The position numbers were made by a program, and so were the translations under genes. From Candidatus Thiovulum stygium (GTDB taxonomy: Bacteria > Campylobacterota > Campylobacteria > Campylobacterales > Thiovulaceae), in contig CP091137.1 in NCBI GenBank assembly GCA_021582295.1, positions 886,001 to 950,000 on the forward strand: a DNA stretch of 64,000 bases, read 5' to 3'. Below, piece by piece: positions 16,832 through 25,943 of the stretch; position 1 is the first letter of the stretch, and each line of letters opens with the position of its first letter. The notes under the pieces were generated by a model, which ran no database searches, had not been told where the DNA came from, and saw only the letters and a list, made by a program, of their open reading frames with translations.

Positions 16832-17505
16832 TTAATATCTATGATAAAACCTATTATATAAAATTGCAAATTCTTGAGTGTCAGCAAGATAATTTAGCAA
16901 ATAGACATTTTTTTCAGGAATAGGATGCCGAATTACAAATTGATCGTCAAGATAAGAGAAATATCCACCGTGAGAAACCTCATCAATATGAATAAATTGA
17001 ACAGTTCCATTACGATTAATTCGCAAAGGTCGAAATCCAAGTTGAAATCGCAAATTTTCTATAATATTATAGGGAAAATTGTCATGCAAAAACTCATAAA
17101 ATGGATCTTGCTGGACTCTTCTAGAATGTTCAAAATGCCATTCGCCATTAATCTCATCAAAATATGAACGATTCTCATTATATTGCTTATTTGAACGAAC
17201 AGGCAATTTTTTATTAACTTGTCGAACTGGCAAACTCTTCGGAGCTGGAGATACTTTTTTCTATTACTATTATTAGAAACAGTTTGCGATTCAAAATTAA
17301 AATCATCATCTATATTTTCATCAAAACTATATCTAGCAGGATTTACATTTCGAGATGAGTTTTTAGAAATTTTCGGAATATTATTGCCATTATTCCAGCC
17401 AACAACTTCAGCTTCACGATACAAATATCTTTCAGAAATTTTTTTCACTTGTCTATAAAGCTGTTTATTCGTATCTGTTATATCGTAAAAAAGTATTACC
17501 AGCAT
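16832..17505 (-). CDS. Unknown protein requiring a -1 shift at an A_AAA_AAG site
   Basis: Two frames join into one protein. From 17505 the first reads MLVILFYDITDTNKQLYRQVKKIS through an Asn/Ser-rich stretch to SNNSNRKK. At the run 17254-17260 the frame AGA AAA AAG is an exact A_AAA_AAG heptamer. A -1 shift continues VSPAPKSLPVRQVNKKL to a folded-looking end (HWFEHSRR-like aromatic region, FRPLRINRNGTVQFIHIDEVSHGGYFSYLDDQF, FYHRY). Without the shift the frame degenerates. No family recognised. It is the last of three leftward genes opposite the ubiquitin-like operon. Confidence 0.55.
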
Positions 17506-17543
17506 ATCAATTTAAAATAAATTAAAAATTTTGTGAATATTAT

Positions 17544-17699
17544 TTACCACCATCCAAACCATAATCCGATTCCGTGAAACATTCCTAATGGAAATACAAT
17601 TACTCCAACAAGCAATAGAACATATTCATGGTTTTGAAAACACCACACAATATGTGTAAAAAATGAAGACATAAAAAATAAACCTGCTAAAACTCGCAT
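17544..17699 (-). CDS. Small membrane protein (51 aa)
   Basis: ATG at 17699 follows AAAGGATC, and the 51 codons read as two hydrophobic segments: VLAGLFFMSSFFTHIVWC and YVLLLVGVIVFPLGMF, ending HGIGLWFGWW. It lies between the lectin-fold gene and the frameshifted gene with 12 and 38 bases of spacing, so it should be in the same transcript. Two transmembrane helices are likely. Function unknown. Confidence 0.65.
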   Translation of the reverse strand: MRVLAGLFFMSSFFTHIVWCFQNHEYVLLLVGVIVFPLGMFHGIGLWFGWW

Positions 17700-17711
17700 T
17701 TTGATCCTTTA

Positions 17712-18650
17712 TTAAGCATTTCGCATACAGCGAACATACAATTTAACAGTTTGAGGATAACTCAATTCATTACCGTTATATAAATATTTCGAATTTGCGG
17801 TATTACTTTTATCTTTTGTAAAGCTCCAACAACTATCATATATATAATTATTTTTAAAATTAGCTCGATTTGTATATACAAATTTTAACTGTTCAATTGT
17901 TGGCAATAACCAGCTGAAACCTCCAAGTTTAAGTTGTTTGCAGTAATTACAAGCTTGATTCCAATCCATTGCGTTTGGCAAATTAACATCTTGAAAATAT
18001 AAATTTCCAATTCGCACACCTTCAGCTTTTTTTCTATCAAGTTCAATTAATGCATCTCTTTTAATATCTTTGCCGTAAAAAGTTTTACCACTAAACTCAA
18101 CTTGAATATTTTCAATATTTAAGTTTGAACTAAATCCAACATCAAAACTACGAACACTACTTTTAAAATATTCAGCAGTATCTCGCGGAACAGAGACTTT
18201 GAAAGTTAGAACTTTATTTATAGAAACAAAGAATTCTAATTTGTCAGCATTATATTTCATTTCAATAACTTGATCGCCAAAATATTTATTTACATATCCC
18301 TCATCGCTCATTCTTTTTAATGATTCAGCAGTAGTTTCAAACTCATTTTTAATAAAACCGCTATTTTTAAGATAATGGTTAAAAGTAGAAGTTGTATTTC
18401 CTGAACCATAACTACTTGAGTCTGGAACTGCTACTCGTTTGCCATCAATTATTGCGGTTACACCATTCCTATAGTTATATTTTCCGTTCCAAACAATTAA
18501 AACATCATTATTTATATGTTTTTGCTGATGAGGTTGTTTTGTAGTTTGATTATAAGAGTTTGAATTTGGCACTGCATTATTTATATGTTTTTTCTGATGA
18601 GGTTGTTTTGTAGTTTGATTATAAGAGTTTGAATTTGGCACTGCACCCAT
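17712..18650 (-). CDS. DUF1566/Fib_succ_major lectin-fold protein with Ub-like-start motif
   Basis: 312 residues. The C-terminal 100 residues (GNLYFQDVNLPNAMDWNQACNYCKQL, GGFSWLLPTIEQL, SCWSFTKDKS, YVRCMRN) are the C-type-lectin-like DUF1566 domain. The N-terminus has a near-perfect tandem repeat of about 24 residues (AVPNSNSYNQTTKQPHQ), then GVTAIIDGKRVAVPDSSSY. The latter matches GATAIINGKRVAVPNSNGY in the Ub-like/E2 protein of the same island. The N-terminal segment may therefore be a tag or docking hairpin; this is inference. RBS AAGGAT; each N-terminal repeat codon block is near a GATGAGGT octamer. Confidence 0.7.
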   Translation of the reverse strand: MGAVPNSNSYNQTTKQPHQKKHINNAVPNSNSYNQTTKQPHQQKHINNDVLIVWNGKYNYRNGVTAIIDGKRVAVPDSSSYGSGNTTSTFNHYLKNSGFIKNEFETTAESLKRMSDEGYVNKYFGDQVIEMKYNADKLEFFVSINKVLTFKVSVPRDTAEYFKSSVRSFDVGFSSNLNIENIQVEFSGKTFYGKDIKRDALIELDRKKAEGVRIGNLYFQDVNLPNAMDWNQACNYCKQLKLGGFSWLLPTIEQLKFVYTNRANFKNNYIYDSCWSFTKDKSNTANSKYLYNGNELSYPQTVKLYVRCMRNA

Positions 18651-18837
18651 TTTTTAATCCTTTTATTTTTTTGTTTTAATAGAAAAATTATAAATATGCC
18701 TCTCGACGATAATTGTCTTAAAAGTGTAAGTTTTATCATAAAGTTTAAATTCAAAACTTAAATAAATACGACTCATTTTGTCGTGAATCTCTTATATGAT
18801 GTCATTAACAAAACGGAAAATATATAAAGGTTGGAAA

Positions 18838-19542
18838 ATGGACAATGTTCAACTATTTTTAGATTATGCAAATATAGAGGCAACTGCTAAAAGTTTGGGC
18901 TACAAAATTGATTACGGTGTGCTATTAAATGAGAAACTTGTTTCGCAAGAAGAGGGTCGCATTTTAACTGGAGCTTTTGCTTATGTTCCTCGTGATCCTC
19001 GAAATGAATATAAAAATCAACGAGAGATCGAAGGTTTATGGAATAGCGGTTTTTATGTTGTAACAAAAATTGGAACAATAGCAGGAAGCAGTTTTAAATG
19101 TGATTTCGATATTGAAATCTCAATGGATATTATGCGAATAGCTCATACAAATAGACCAGATATTATCGTTCTAGTTTCAGGCGATAGCGATTTTATTCCA
19201 CTTGTAAAAGAGTTGCGAACAATGGGAATTCGTGTTGAAGTTGCATCTTTTGAGAGTAATTTATCTCGACATTTAAAACAAGTTGCATCTGGTGTTATAA
19301 ATCTAAACGAATATTTAAACGAAGATATAAATGATGTAATTCAAGATGAGAACTATCTTTACGGAAATAATCGAAATGAAAATATACTAGATGACGAAAA
19401 TGAACTTGAACCTGAAGATCGTGAAGATGAGGTTGTTGAACAAAGAGCTCCAAAATCTAAAATTAATTTAATAGTTGATGAATTTAATTCAAATAGAATT
19501 GATGAAGATGTAATCGCTAAAAAAAGAGAACTGGCTATCTAA
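18838..19542 (+). CDS. NYN-domain (LabA/DUF88-like) ribonuclease 1
   Basis: Start chosen at ATG 18838, seven bases after AAAGG; 234 residues. VQLFLDYANIEATAKSLGY carries the first catalytic Asp, LTGAFAYVPRDPR the strand-2 region and VLVSGDSDFIPLVKELRTMGIRVEVASF the second acidic pair of the PIN-like NYN fold. A charged, acidic tail (residues about 165-215) follows. NYN proteins are metal-dependent RNases. A paralogue lies at 21864, flanking the ubiquitin-like genes, so the two probably act in the same system. Confidence 0.82.
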   Translation: MDNVQLFLDYANIEATAKSLGYKIDYGVLLNEKLVSQEEGRILTGAFAYVPRDPRNEYKNQREIEGLWNSGFYVVTKIGTIAGSSFKCDFDIEISMDIMRIAHTNRPDIIVLVSGDSDFIPLVKELRTMGIRVEVASFESNLSRHLKQVASGVINLNEYLNEDINDVIQDENYLYGNNRNENILDDENELEPEDREDEVVEQRAPKSKINLIVDEFNSNRIDEDVIAKKRELAI

Positions 19543-19656
19543 AATATTAAATATATTTTAGAAACAGACATATTTTAGACAAAAAATATCAAGCTATGAA
19601 ATTAAAATTTCAATTGTAAAAGTTAAAAATATAAATAAAAACAAGGATATAAAAAT

Positions 19657-20373
19657 ATGGCAAATGGTTATGGTGCAACCGCAATAATTAATGGCAAACG
19701 AGTAGCAGTTCCAAACTCAAATGGTTATACAACAGGTAAAGATTTAATTCAAAAAGCAACAGGCGGAAAAAGTGGAAGAAGACCCGTAATGGAAGTTACA
19801 AACCCATCAGGTGGTAAAAGTTTTCAACAAATTAATGCAGATCAAAATTACTCTATAGATGATCTAAATAGTAAAAAAGGCAAAATTACTTCAATTCCTG
19901 ATCGATCAAAAGGTTATTCTTTTACAGGTAATCGTTCGCAAATGTCAAAAGCCGTAATTACAGAACAAGTCTTTGATATCGCTTCAAAATTTGCAAAAGA
20001 GGGTGTTGATTTCGATGAACAAGGTGCAAACTGGATGGTTATCCCAAAGTTCAGACTTCCTGCTAATTGGCATCATATTGCAAGAACTACACCGCTACTT
20101 ATTAAATTTCCAGATAACTATCCATCTGAACCACCTATCGGATTTTATATGAAAGCTGATATTCCAGAGTCTGCAAATGGTCATTTTTTTGCTGCTGCTT
20201 ATCATGATGCTGATAAAGAACCTCTAGAACATGGCTGGAAATGGTATTGTGTTTATATTCCTAATGGTCAATGGATGCCCGCTCCTGTGAAAAAATCTGG
20301 TGATTGGAAAGATGGAGATAATTTATGGACATATTTTAAACTTATATCTGAAGTTTTAGGAAGTAATGATTAA
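19657..20373 (+). CDS. Ubiquitin-like/E2-like fusion protein (prokaryotic E2 family)
   Basis: 238 residues. Residues 5-82 (ATAIINGKRVAVPNSNGYTTGKDLI, VTNPSGGKSFQQI, YSIDDLNSKKGKITSIPD) follow the pattern of the bacterial multi-ubiquitin beta-grasp domain. Residues about 100-235 match prokaryotic E2 proteins: LLIKFPDNYPSEPPIGFYM is the E2 YPxxPP strand, and WKWYCVYIPNGQW supplies Cys198 as the probable thioester cysteine. The stop abuts the JAB-E1 gene. I infer that one chain carries both the modifier-like fold and the conjugating enzyme. Whether the Ub-like part is conjugated or only structural is open, because no free C-terminal Gly-Gly is present. Confidence 0.75.
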   Translation: MANGYGATAIINGKRVAVPNSNGYTTGKDLIQKATGGKSGRRPVMEVTNPSGGKSFQQINADQNYSIDDLNSKKGKITSIPDRSKGYSFTGNRSQMSKAVITEQVFDIASKFAKEGVDFDEQGANWMVIPKFRLPANWHHIARTTPLLIKFPDNYPSEPPIGFYMKADIPESANGHFFAAAYHDADKEPLEHGWKWYCVYIPNGQWMPAPVKKSGDWKDGDNLWTYFKLISEVLGSND

Positions 20374-21827
20374 TGGGAGCTAAAATATATTCAAAGTCGC
20401 AATCGAAAACCTCATCGTTTGAAACAAATGAGTCAAAGAATATGCCTCTGATTAGATTCAAAATTAATGAATTCTCGAATTTGCGAAACAATTTACTCGA
20501 AGATTCTTCAAAAGAGGCTTTTGCGATTCTTTTGGCAAAACGAGAAGTTATCGGAAATAGCGAAATTTATACTGTTCGAGATATTCGATATCCATTGCGA
20601 AGTGAATATATAAACCAATCTCTCACTTTCTTGAGAATGAGTGAGCAATTTATAATTAAAACGATAAAAGAGCTTCAAGAACGATTCGATGTTGATACGA
20701 TTATCGATGTTCATACTCATCCTTTTTCTGAAAGATTAGCTTCGTTTTCTGGTGTTGATGATCGCGATGAGATTAATTTTTATAAATGGGTTGATGAAAA
20801 TTTCGATTTTAATTATGGTTCAATTGTTCTTTCTCAAACTGAATATTCAGCTAGATTCTGGAAAAATATAGCTGATCGTTCGAATAATAAGTTTAAAAAT
20901 AGAACTGAAATTAAATCTGTTGTTGCTGAAATCAAAACTCAAACTGAATCGGAAAAAATTTTTTCATCTGATTTAAAAAATAAAAAGGAAGATGATTTTA
21001 ATAGTGAGATGTTCAATCGAGGTGTTCTTGCTCTTGGTCTTGATAATATGAGAAAAATAGCTGGAAATAGCTCCATTTCGATTATTGGAGCTGGTGGAAC
21101 TGGTTCGGTTGTTGCTGAAAGTCTCGTTCATATGGGATTTCAGAAAATTAATTTAATCGATCATGACCATCTTGAAATTTCTAATATGAATCGAATTGTT
21201 GGAGCTTATTATAATGATGCTGTATCAAAAAAGCCAAAAGTAGAAATCGTTGGACGACATTTAAAAAATATAAATCCAAAATTACAACTTACGACTTTTC
21301 AAAAAGATGTTCATGATAAATCTGTCGAAGAGGCAATCGCAAAATCTGATTGGTTAATTATGGCAACTGATAACCATTCAAGTAGATTTAAAACTCAAGA
21401 ATTAGCTTTTAAATATTTCGTTCCTTTTATTTCTCTTGGAGTTAATATAACTGTAAAAGATAAAAATATTGAAGATGAAAGTGGTGAAGTTATAACTATT
21501 CGAATTGGTGATAAAGTCTGTTTGAATTGTTTAAAACGACTCAATCATATCAATATAGCTCATGAACGAAATTCTGCTGGAGAAAATATCTCGAAAGAGC
21601 TTGAAAAAAAAGGTTATGTGGAGGGCAAAAATGTAAAAGAACCCGCTGTTAAAACTTTGAATTCGATTCTTGGTCAATTAGCTGTAAATAGTTTAGTTAA
21701 TCAATATACGAATAGAAATAAAAATCAAACTATCACCGTATTTGAGAATAATATAGTTCCAACTATTTATGAAGATCGAGATAGTGTTATAAATAGAAAT
21801 TTAGTTTGTGCAACTTGTGGCATTTAA
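20373..21827 (+). CDS. JAB deubiquitinase-like / E1 (ThiF) fusion protein
   Basis: 484 residues. The N-terminal domain has a complete JAMM zinc-protease motif: Glu48 (SKEAFAILL), His114-x-His116-Pro, Ser126 and Asp129 in VHTHPFSERLASFSGVDD. From residue 215 an E1 domain follows, with ATP site IIGAGGTGSVV (238-248), the Arg in NMNRIVG, GYVEGKNVKEPAVKTLN, and zinc pairs CLNC and CATC. Such fusions occur in bacterial ubiquitin-like operons, where E1 activates the modifier and JAB trims or removes it. It starts on the last base of the Ub-like/E2 gene, so translation is coupled. Confidence 0.88.
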   Translation: MGAKIYSKSQSKTSSFETNESKNMPLIRFKINEFSNLRNNLLEDSSKEAFAILLAKREVIGNSEIYTVRDIRYPLRSEYINQSLTFLRMSEQFIIKTIKELQERFDVDTIIDVHTHPFSERLASFSGVDDRDEINFYKWVDENFDFNYGSIVLSQTEYSARFWKNIADRSNNKFKNRTEIKSVVAEIKTQTESEKIFSSDLKNKKEDDFNSEMFNRGVLALGLDNMRKIAGNSSISIIGAGGTGSVVAESLVHMGFQKINLIDHDHLEISNMNRIVGAYYNDAVSKKPKVEIVGRHLKNINPKLQLTTFQKDVHDKSVEEAIAKSDWLIMATDNHSSRFKTQELAFKYFVPFISLGVNITVKDKNIEDESGEVITIRIGDKVCLNCLKRLNHINIAHERNSAGENISKELEKKGYVEGKNVKEPAVKTLNSILGQLAVNSLVNQYTNRNKNQTITVFENNIVPTIYEDRDSVINRNLVCATCGI

Positions 21828-21863
21828 ATAAAAATAAAAAAATATTAAATGGAGATATATAAA

Positions 21864-22442
21864 ATGGAAAAAATTCAAGTTTTTTTAGACTATGCAAATA
21901 TAAATGAATCTGCAAAAAAATTTGGTTATGAGATAAATTACGATATGTTATTAAATGGTCAATTGGCTTCTCTTGATGAAGGTCGAGTTTTAACTGGAGC
22001 TTTTGCTTATGTTTCTCGTGATCCTCGTTCAGAATTTGCAAATGATAAAATTATCGATGAACTTTGGAATAGTGGTTTTTTTGTAAATTCAAAAGTTTGT
22101 CAAATTAGTGGTTTAACTTATCGATGTAATTTTTATGTTGAAATAGCAATGGACATTATTAAAATTGCAATAAATAATAAACCTGATATTATTGTGCTTG
22201 TCTCTTCTGATCGAGATTTTATTCCTGTTATTCGAGAATTAAGAACAATGGGTATTCGAGTTGAAATTGCATCTTTTAAAGATGAGGTCTCTCGAGATTT
22301 AAAACAAGTCTCTTCTGGTTTTATTGCTCTTGACGAATATTTTATTGAAGTTGAAGCTGATGAAGTTAAAAACGACGAAATAGCAACTAATGATGATTCA
22401 AGTGATGACAAAGAGAATATAGACTCTAATTTAAATAAATAG
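21864..22442 (+). CDS. NYN-domain (LabA/DUF88-like) ribonuclease 2
   Basis: Start at ATG 21864 after GGAG, 192 residues. IQVFLDYANINESAKKFGY, LTGAFAYVSRDPR and VLVSSDRDFIPVIRELRTMGIRVEIASF parallel the protein at 18838 across the whole domain, clearly a duplication. One catalytic-loop residue differs (SSDRDF here, SGDSDF in the paralogue). The acidic tail is shorter. It follows the JAB-E1 gene by 36 bases on the same strand. Confidence 0.82.
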   Translation: MEKIQVFLDYANINESAKKFGYEINYDMLLNGQLASLDEGRVLTGAFAYVSRDPRSEFANDKIIDELWNSGFFVNSKVCQISGLTYRCNFYVEIAMDIIKIAINNKPDIIVLVSSDRDFIPVIRELRTMGIRVEIASFKDEVSRDLKQVSSGFIALDEYFIEVEADEVKNDEIATNDDSSDDKENIDSNLNK

Positions 22443-22451
22443 GTATAAAAA

Positions 22452-22742
22452 ATGAAAAAAATTGCTTTGATTCTTGCTATAAGTGCAAGTTTAAATTTAT
22501 CTGCTCTTGAACCAATTGGCATTAAACCAGTAGGTATTCAATTTAATAATAGTGCTGATATGAATTATCGCGGTGATAGTGGTGTTAATTATAAATATGA
22601 TTTAAATAGACCAGTAGATAAAATAAGATACGATATAGATGTTAATGCAAAATTTAGAGATGATTATGCTTCTCCTTACACAAAAATGAAAGTTGAATCT
22701 GATCGCGATCGCGGACAATTTGGTGGTGGTTTCGGTTACTAA
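22452..22742 (+). CDS. Small secreted protein of unknown function
   Basis: 96 residues with a classical signal peptide (MKKIALILAISASLNLSALE). The mature part is polar, ends GQFGGGFGY and has repeated Tyr/Asp (YRGDSG, YKYDLNR, RYDIDV). No family recognised. It begins nine bases after NYN 2 and is followed by a strong terminator, so it may be the last gene of the island operon. Confidence 0.6.
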   Translation: MKKIALILAISASLNLSALEPIGIKPVGIQFNNSADMNYRGDSGVNYKYDLNRPVDKIRYDIDVNAKFRDDYASPYTKMKVESDRDRGQFGGGFGY

Positions 22743-22795
22743 ATTCAAAACTTTTGCTTTTTAGATAATTCTTGTCTTCTCTTTGTAAAAGCTTC

Positions 22796-22823
22796 ATTTT
22801 CTCGTGCAACAACACGGGAAAAT
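22796..22823 (+). terminator. Intrinsic terminator closing the ubiquitin-like operon
   Basis: ATTTTCTCGTG and CACGGGAAAAT pair over 11 bases (one G-U) around a six-base loop, followed by AATTTTTT. It lies 54 bases past the secreted-protein gene. Confidence 0.75.
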
Positions 22824-22865
22824 AATTTTTTAAATCTAAAAACATAACTTAATTTATATTTAAAT

Positions 22866-23392
22866 TAAAAAATTAAAGTCAAGCTTATATTTTTATAGCT
22901 AAAATATCGACAGAATCGAGATTTTACAAAAAGTAACACTTTAATTAAAGTATAGATATATTAAATCGCAAAAAGTTAATCTGAATGATTCCATGCATGA
23001 TCTCATTTTTGACCCCTTAAAAAGAGAGCATTTTAATAATAATAGCTTATTAAAATATAGAAATGATCTCGAACTGATGCTTGAAAATAGCCGTGCATGA
23101 TCTCATTTTGATTTTTTACATAAAAAAAGTTGAAATTCTGCATGAGCTTTTTCAAATAAAAAAATTTAAACTTCTCGAAATTAAAAATTCGTTTTTTACC
23201 TTAAGGATATTTTAAGTTTCTTTTATATACAATTCCACACAACAAAAGAGGTCAAAAACTGAATAAATCCAGCTTATATCTTGAGAAAAAAAGATATCGA
23301 GTTTGTGGGCTTTTTAGAGTTTTGAACTTGATTTTAAGGAAACCTTAAGATTCGTGTAAAATATATTTATCGATCTGATGGACTTAAATAGG
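22866..23392 (+). promoter_or_regulatory. CRISPR leader of array 2, inverted copy of the leader of array 1
   Basis: Reverse complement of 16310-16831 with few differences. It ends directly at the first repeat of array 2. The two TGAGATCATGCA-type elements appear here as TGCATGATCTCA (about 22995 and 23093). No coding frame is credible within it. Confidence 0.8.
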
Positions 23393-25815
23393 ATTTCTTA
23401 TCCCCACTGGGGATCGCCGAACTTTTTAACCGAGCTATTTCAGCTTGCGCTTTCAATAGAATTTCTTATCCCCACTGGGGATCGCCGAACTCTTGCTGTG
23501 AAATCCACTCTGCCTCTTAGCTTAACGATATATTTCTTATCCCCACTGGGGATCGCCGAACTTTTTAAGCGTGTTTATGTGCATATTTATCCTTTTATAA
23601 ATTTCTTATCCCCACTGGGGATCGCCGAACTTCGGGCTGCTGCCAGAGACTCTCTTCAGAGAAACCTAGTAATTTCTTATCCCCACTGGGGATCGCCGAA
23701 CCCAAAAGGATACTAACTCGATTTTCCCAGTCATGCAACTGATTTCTTATCCCCACTGGGGATCGCCGAACAATGTTTTTTGGATTTACATTTTCTGGAG
23801 ATATGCCTAGATTTCTTATCCCCACTGGGGATCGCCGAACTTATGGATAAAGCTTTTTCCCGCATAGTCTGAGATGTCGAAATTTCTTATCCCCACTGGG
23901 GATCGCCGAACAATGTTTTTTGGATTTACATTTTCTGGAGATATGCCTAGATTTCTTATCCCCACTGGGGATCGCCGAACAATGTTTTTTGGATTTACAT
24001 TTTCTGGAGATATGCCTAGATTTCTTATCCCCACTGGGGATCGCCGAACTATACCACTATTGTAAGCTATAAGCATACTGATGAATTTACATTTCTTATC
24101 CCCACTGGGGATCGCCGAACTGATTTATTTAGAGCCTACATGTGCTACCACTACTTGTAATTTCTTATCCCCACTGGGGATCGCCGAACTGATTTATTTA
24201 GAGCCTACATGTGCTACCACTACTTGTAATTTCTTATCCCCACTGGGGATCGCCGAACTGATTTATTTAGAGCCTACATGTGCTACCACTACTTGTAATT
24301 TCTTATCCCCACTGGGGATCGCCGAACTAGTCCTCAGATTCCTCCTCAGATTCGTCCTCAGATTCGTCCTATTTCTTATCCCCACTGGGGATCGCCGAAC
24401 AATAATATCCGAGTGTTTTAGAGATACTAGAAAGATCTCAATTTCTTATCCCCACTGGGGATCGCCGAACTTTGTAGCCAAGCTCTCTAATTGATGTCTA
24501 AGAATGAATTTCTTATCCCCACTGGGGATCGCCGAACCATAAAGTTCTCTAAATTTGTGTATTCGCATTTTCATTCCTATTTCTTATCCCCACTGGGGAT
24601 CGCCGAACTGTGTTTCGCAGCTCTTACCGCAGCAATTATGCTCTCGCCCATTTCTTATCCCCACTGGGGATCGCCGAACTATATATATGCTCCGTTACCT
24701 ATCGCCTTACCTTTATTTCTTATCCCCACTGGGGATCGCCGAACTATATATATGCTCCGTTACCTATCGCCTTACCTTTATTTCTTATCCCCACTGGGGA
24801 TCGCCGAACTATATATATGCTCCGTTACCTATCGCCTTACCTTTATTTCTTATCCCCACTGGGGATCGCCGAACTTGAATCCAAGAGAGCGGTTGGGTTT
24901 TTGATATGAGGTATATTTCTTATCCCCACTGGGGATCGCCGAACCCTTGTTTGTATAACCAAGATGTTGCAGTTATCTTTGGATTTCTTATCCCCACTGG
25001 GGATCGCCGAACATAGTATAATGTATATTTACCCTCTTTTCTAATATTAAAAGCATTTAACATTTCTTATCCCCACTGGGGATCGCCGAACTCTAATCGC
25101 GGAAACTTCAAGGGCTTCTATGCCTATTAACAATACAATTTCTTATCCCCACTGGGGATCGCCGAACTTTTACGGATTTTTCAGCTCCGGGAGCTTTTGT
25201 TATCCCGTATTTCTTATCCCCACTGGGGATCGCCGAACTTTTTCAAAATACGGTAAGTTGTTTAGGTCAATAGCATTGAATTTCTTATCCCCACTGGGGA
25301 TCGCCGAACATAGTATAATGTATATTTACCCTCTTTTCTAATATTAAAAGCATTTAACATTTCTTATCCCCACTGGGGATCGCCGAACCCTTGTTTGTAT
25401 AACCAAGATGTTGCAGTTATCTTTGGATTTCTTATCCCCACTGGGGATCGCCGAACATTATCCTTTTTTACCAATCTGTGCTTTCCGCAGCATACTTGAT
25501 TTCTTATCCCCACTGGGGATCGCCGAACTCTAATCGCGGAAACTTCAAGGGCTTCTATGCCTATTAACAATACAATTTCTTATCCCCACTGGGGATCGCC
25601 GAACTTTTACGGATTTTTCAGCTCCGGGAGCTTTTGTTATCCCGTATTTCTTATCCCCACTGGGGATCGCCGAACTCTACAGCTTTAGAGTGTTCTGGTG
25701 TTTTACAATCAGCTATTTCTTATCCCCACTGGGGATCGCCGAACCGAGAAAATATTAGTTGCCATTGAATAATAATTATGCTTCCATTTCTTATCCCCAC
25801 TGGGGCTTTTCTCCG
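23393..25815 (+). CRISPR. CRISPR array 2: 35 repeats, 34 spacers, leader on the left
   Basis: The same 30-base repeat as array 1, in opposite orientation (core ATCCCCACTGGGGAT). Repeat starts run from 23393 (then 23461, 23532, 23601, 23672, 23742) to 25786. The last copy is degenerate in exactly the same half as that of array 1. Spacers are 35-49 bases. Three spacers occur three times each in adjacent or near-adjacent positions (from 23772, 24121 and 24680). Four spacers near 24945-25208 recur at 25310-25645 in altered order. No spacer is shared with array 1 by eye. Confidence 0.95.
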
Positions 25816-25943
25816 TCATATTCGGGCCTGACCCGAATATCCACAAAAACATCAAATTCAAAAACTCTCTTATTCATTTCAACCTCATCACAAATTTTTA
25901 ATTTCTGCTAAAATTATCGATAAATCAATTTGGAGATATATAA
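25816..25943. repeat. Outer inverted-repeat arm, right (palindrome plus cassette promoter)
   Basis: Inverted copy of 15005-15130 with a few differences. It contains the palindrome at 25818-25840, ACCTCATC at 25882 and the conserved HTH-cassette promoter block. The block includes TTATCGATAA and GGAG before the K5 ATG. Confidence 0.85.

Noticed and set aside
16310-23392. cas genes between the two CRISPR arrays
   Set aside because: None of the encoded proteins has Cas1, Cas2, Cas3, Cas9, Cas10 or Cascade motifs. The NYN proteins are LabA-like, not Cas.
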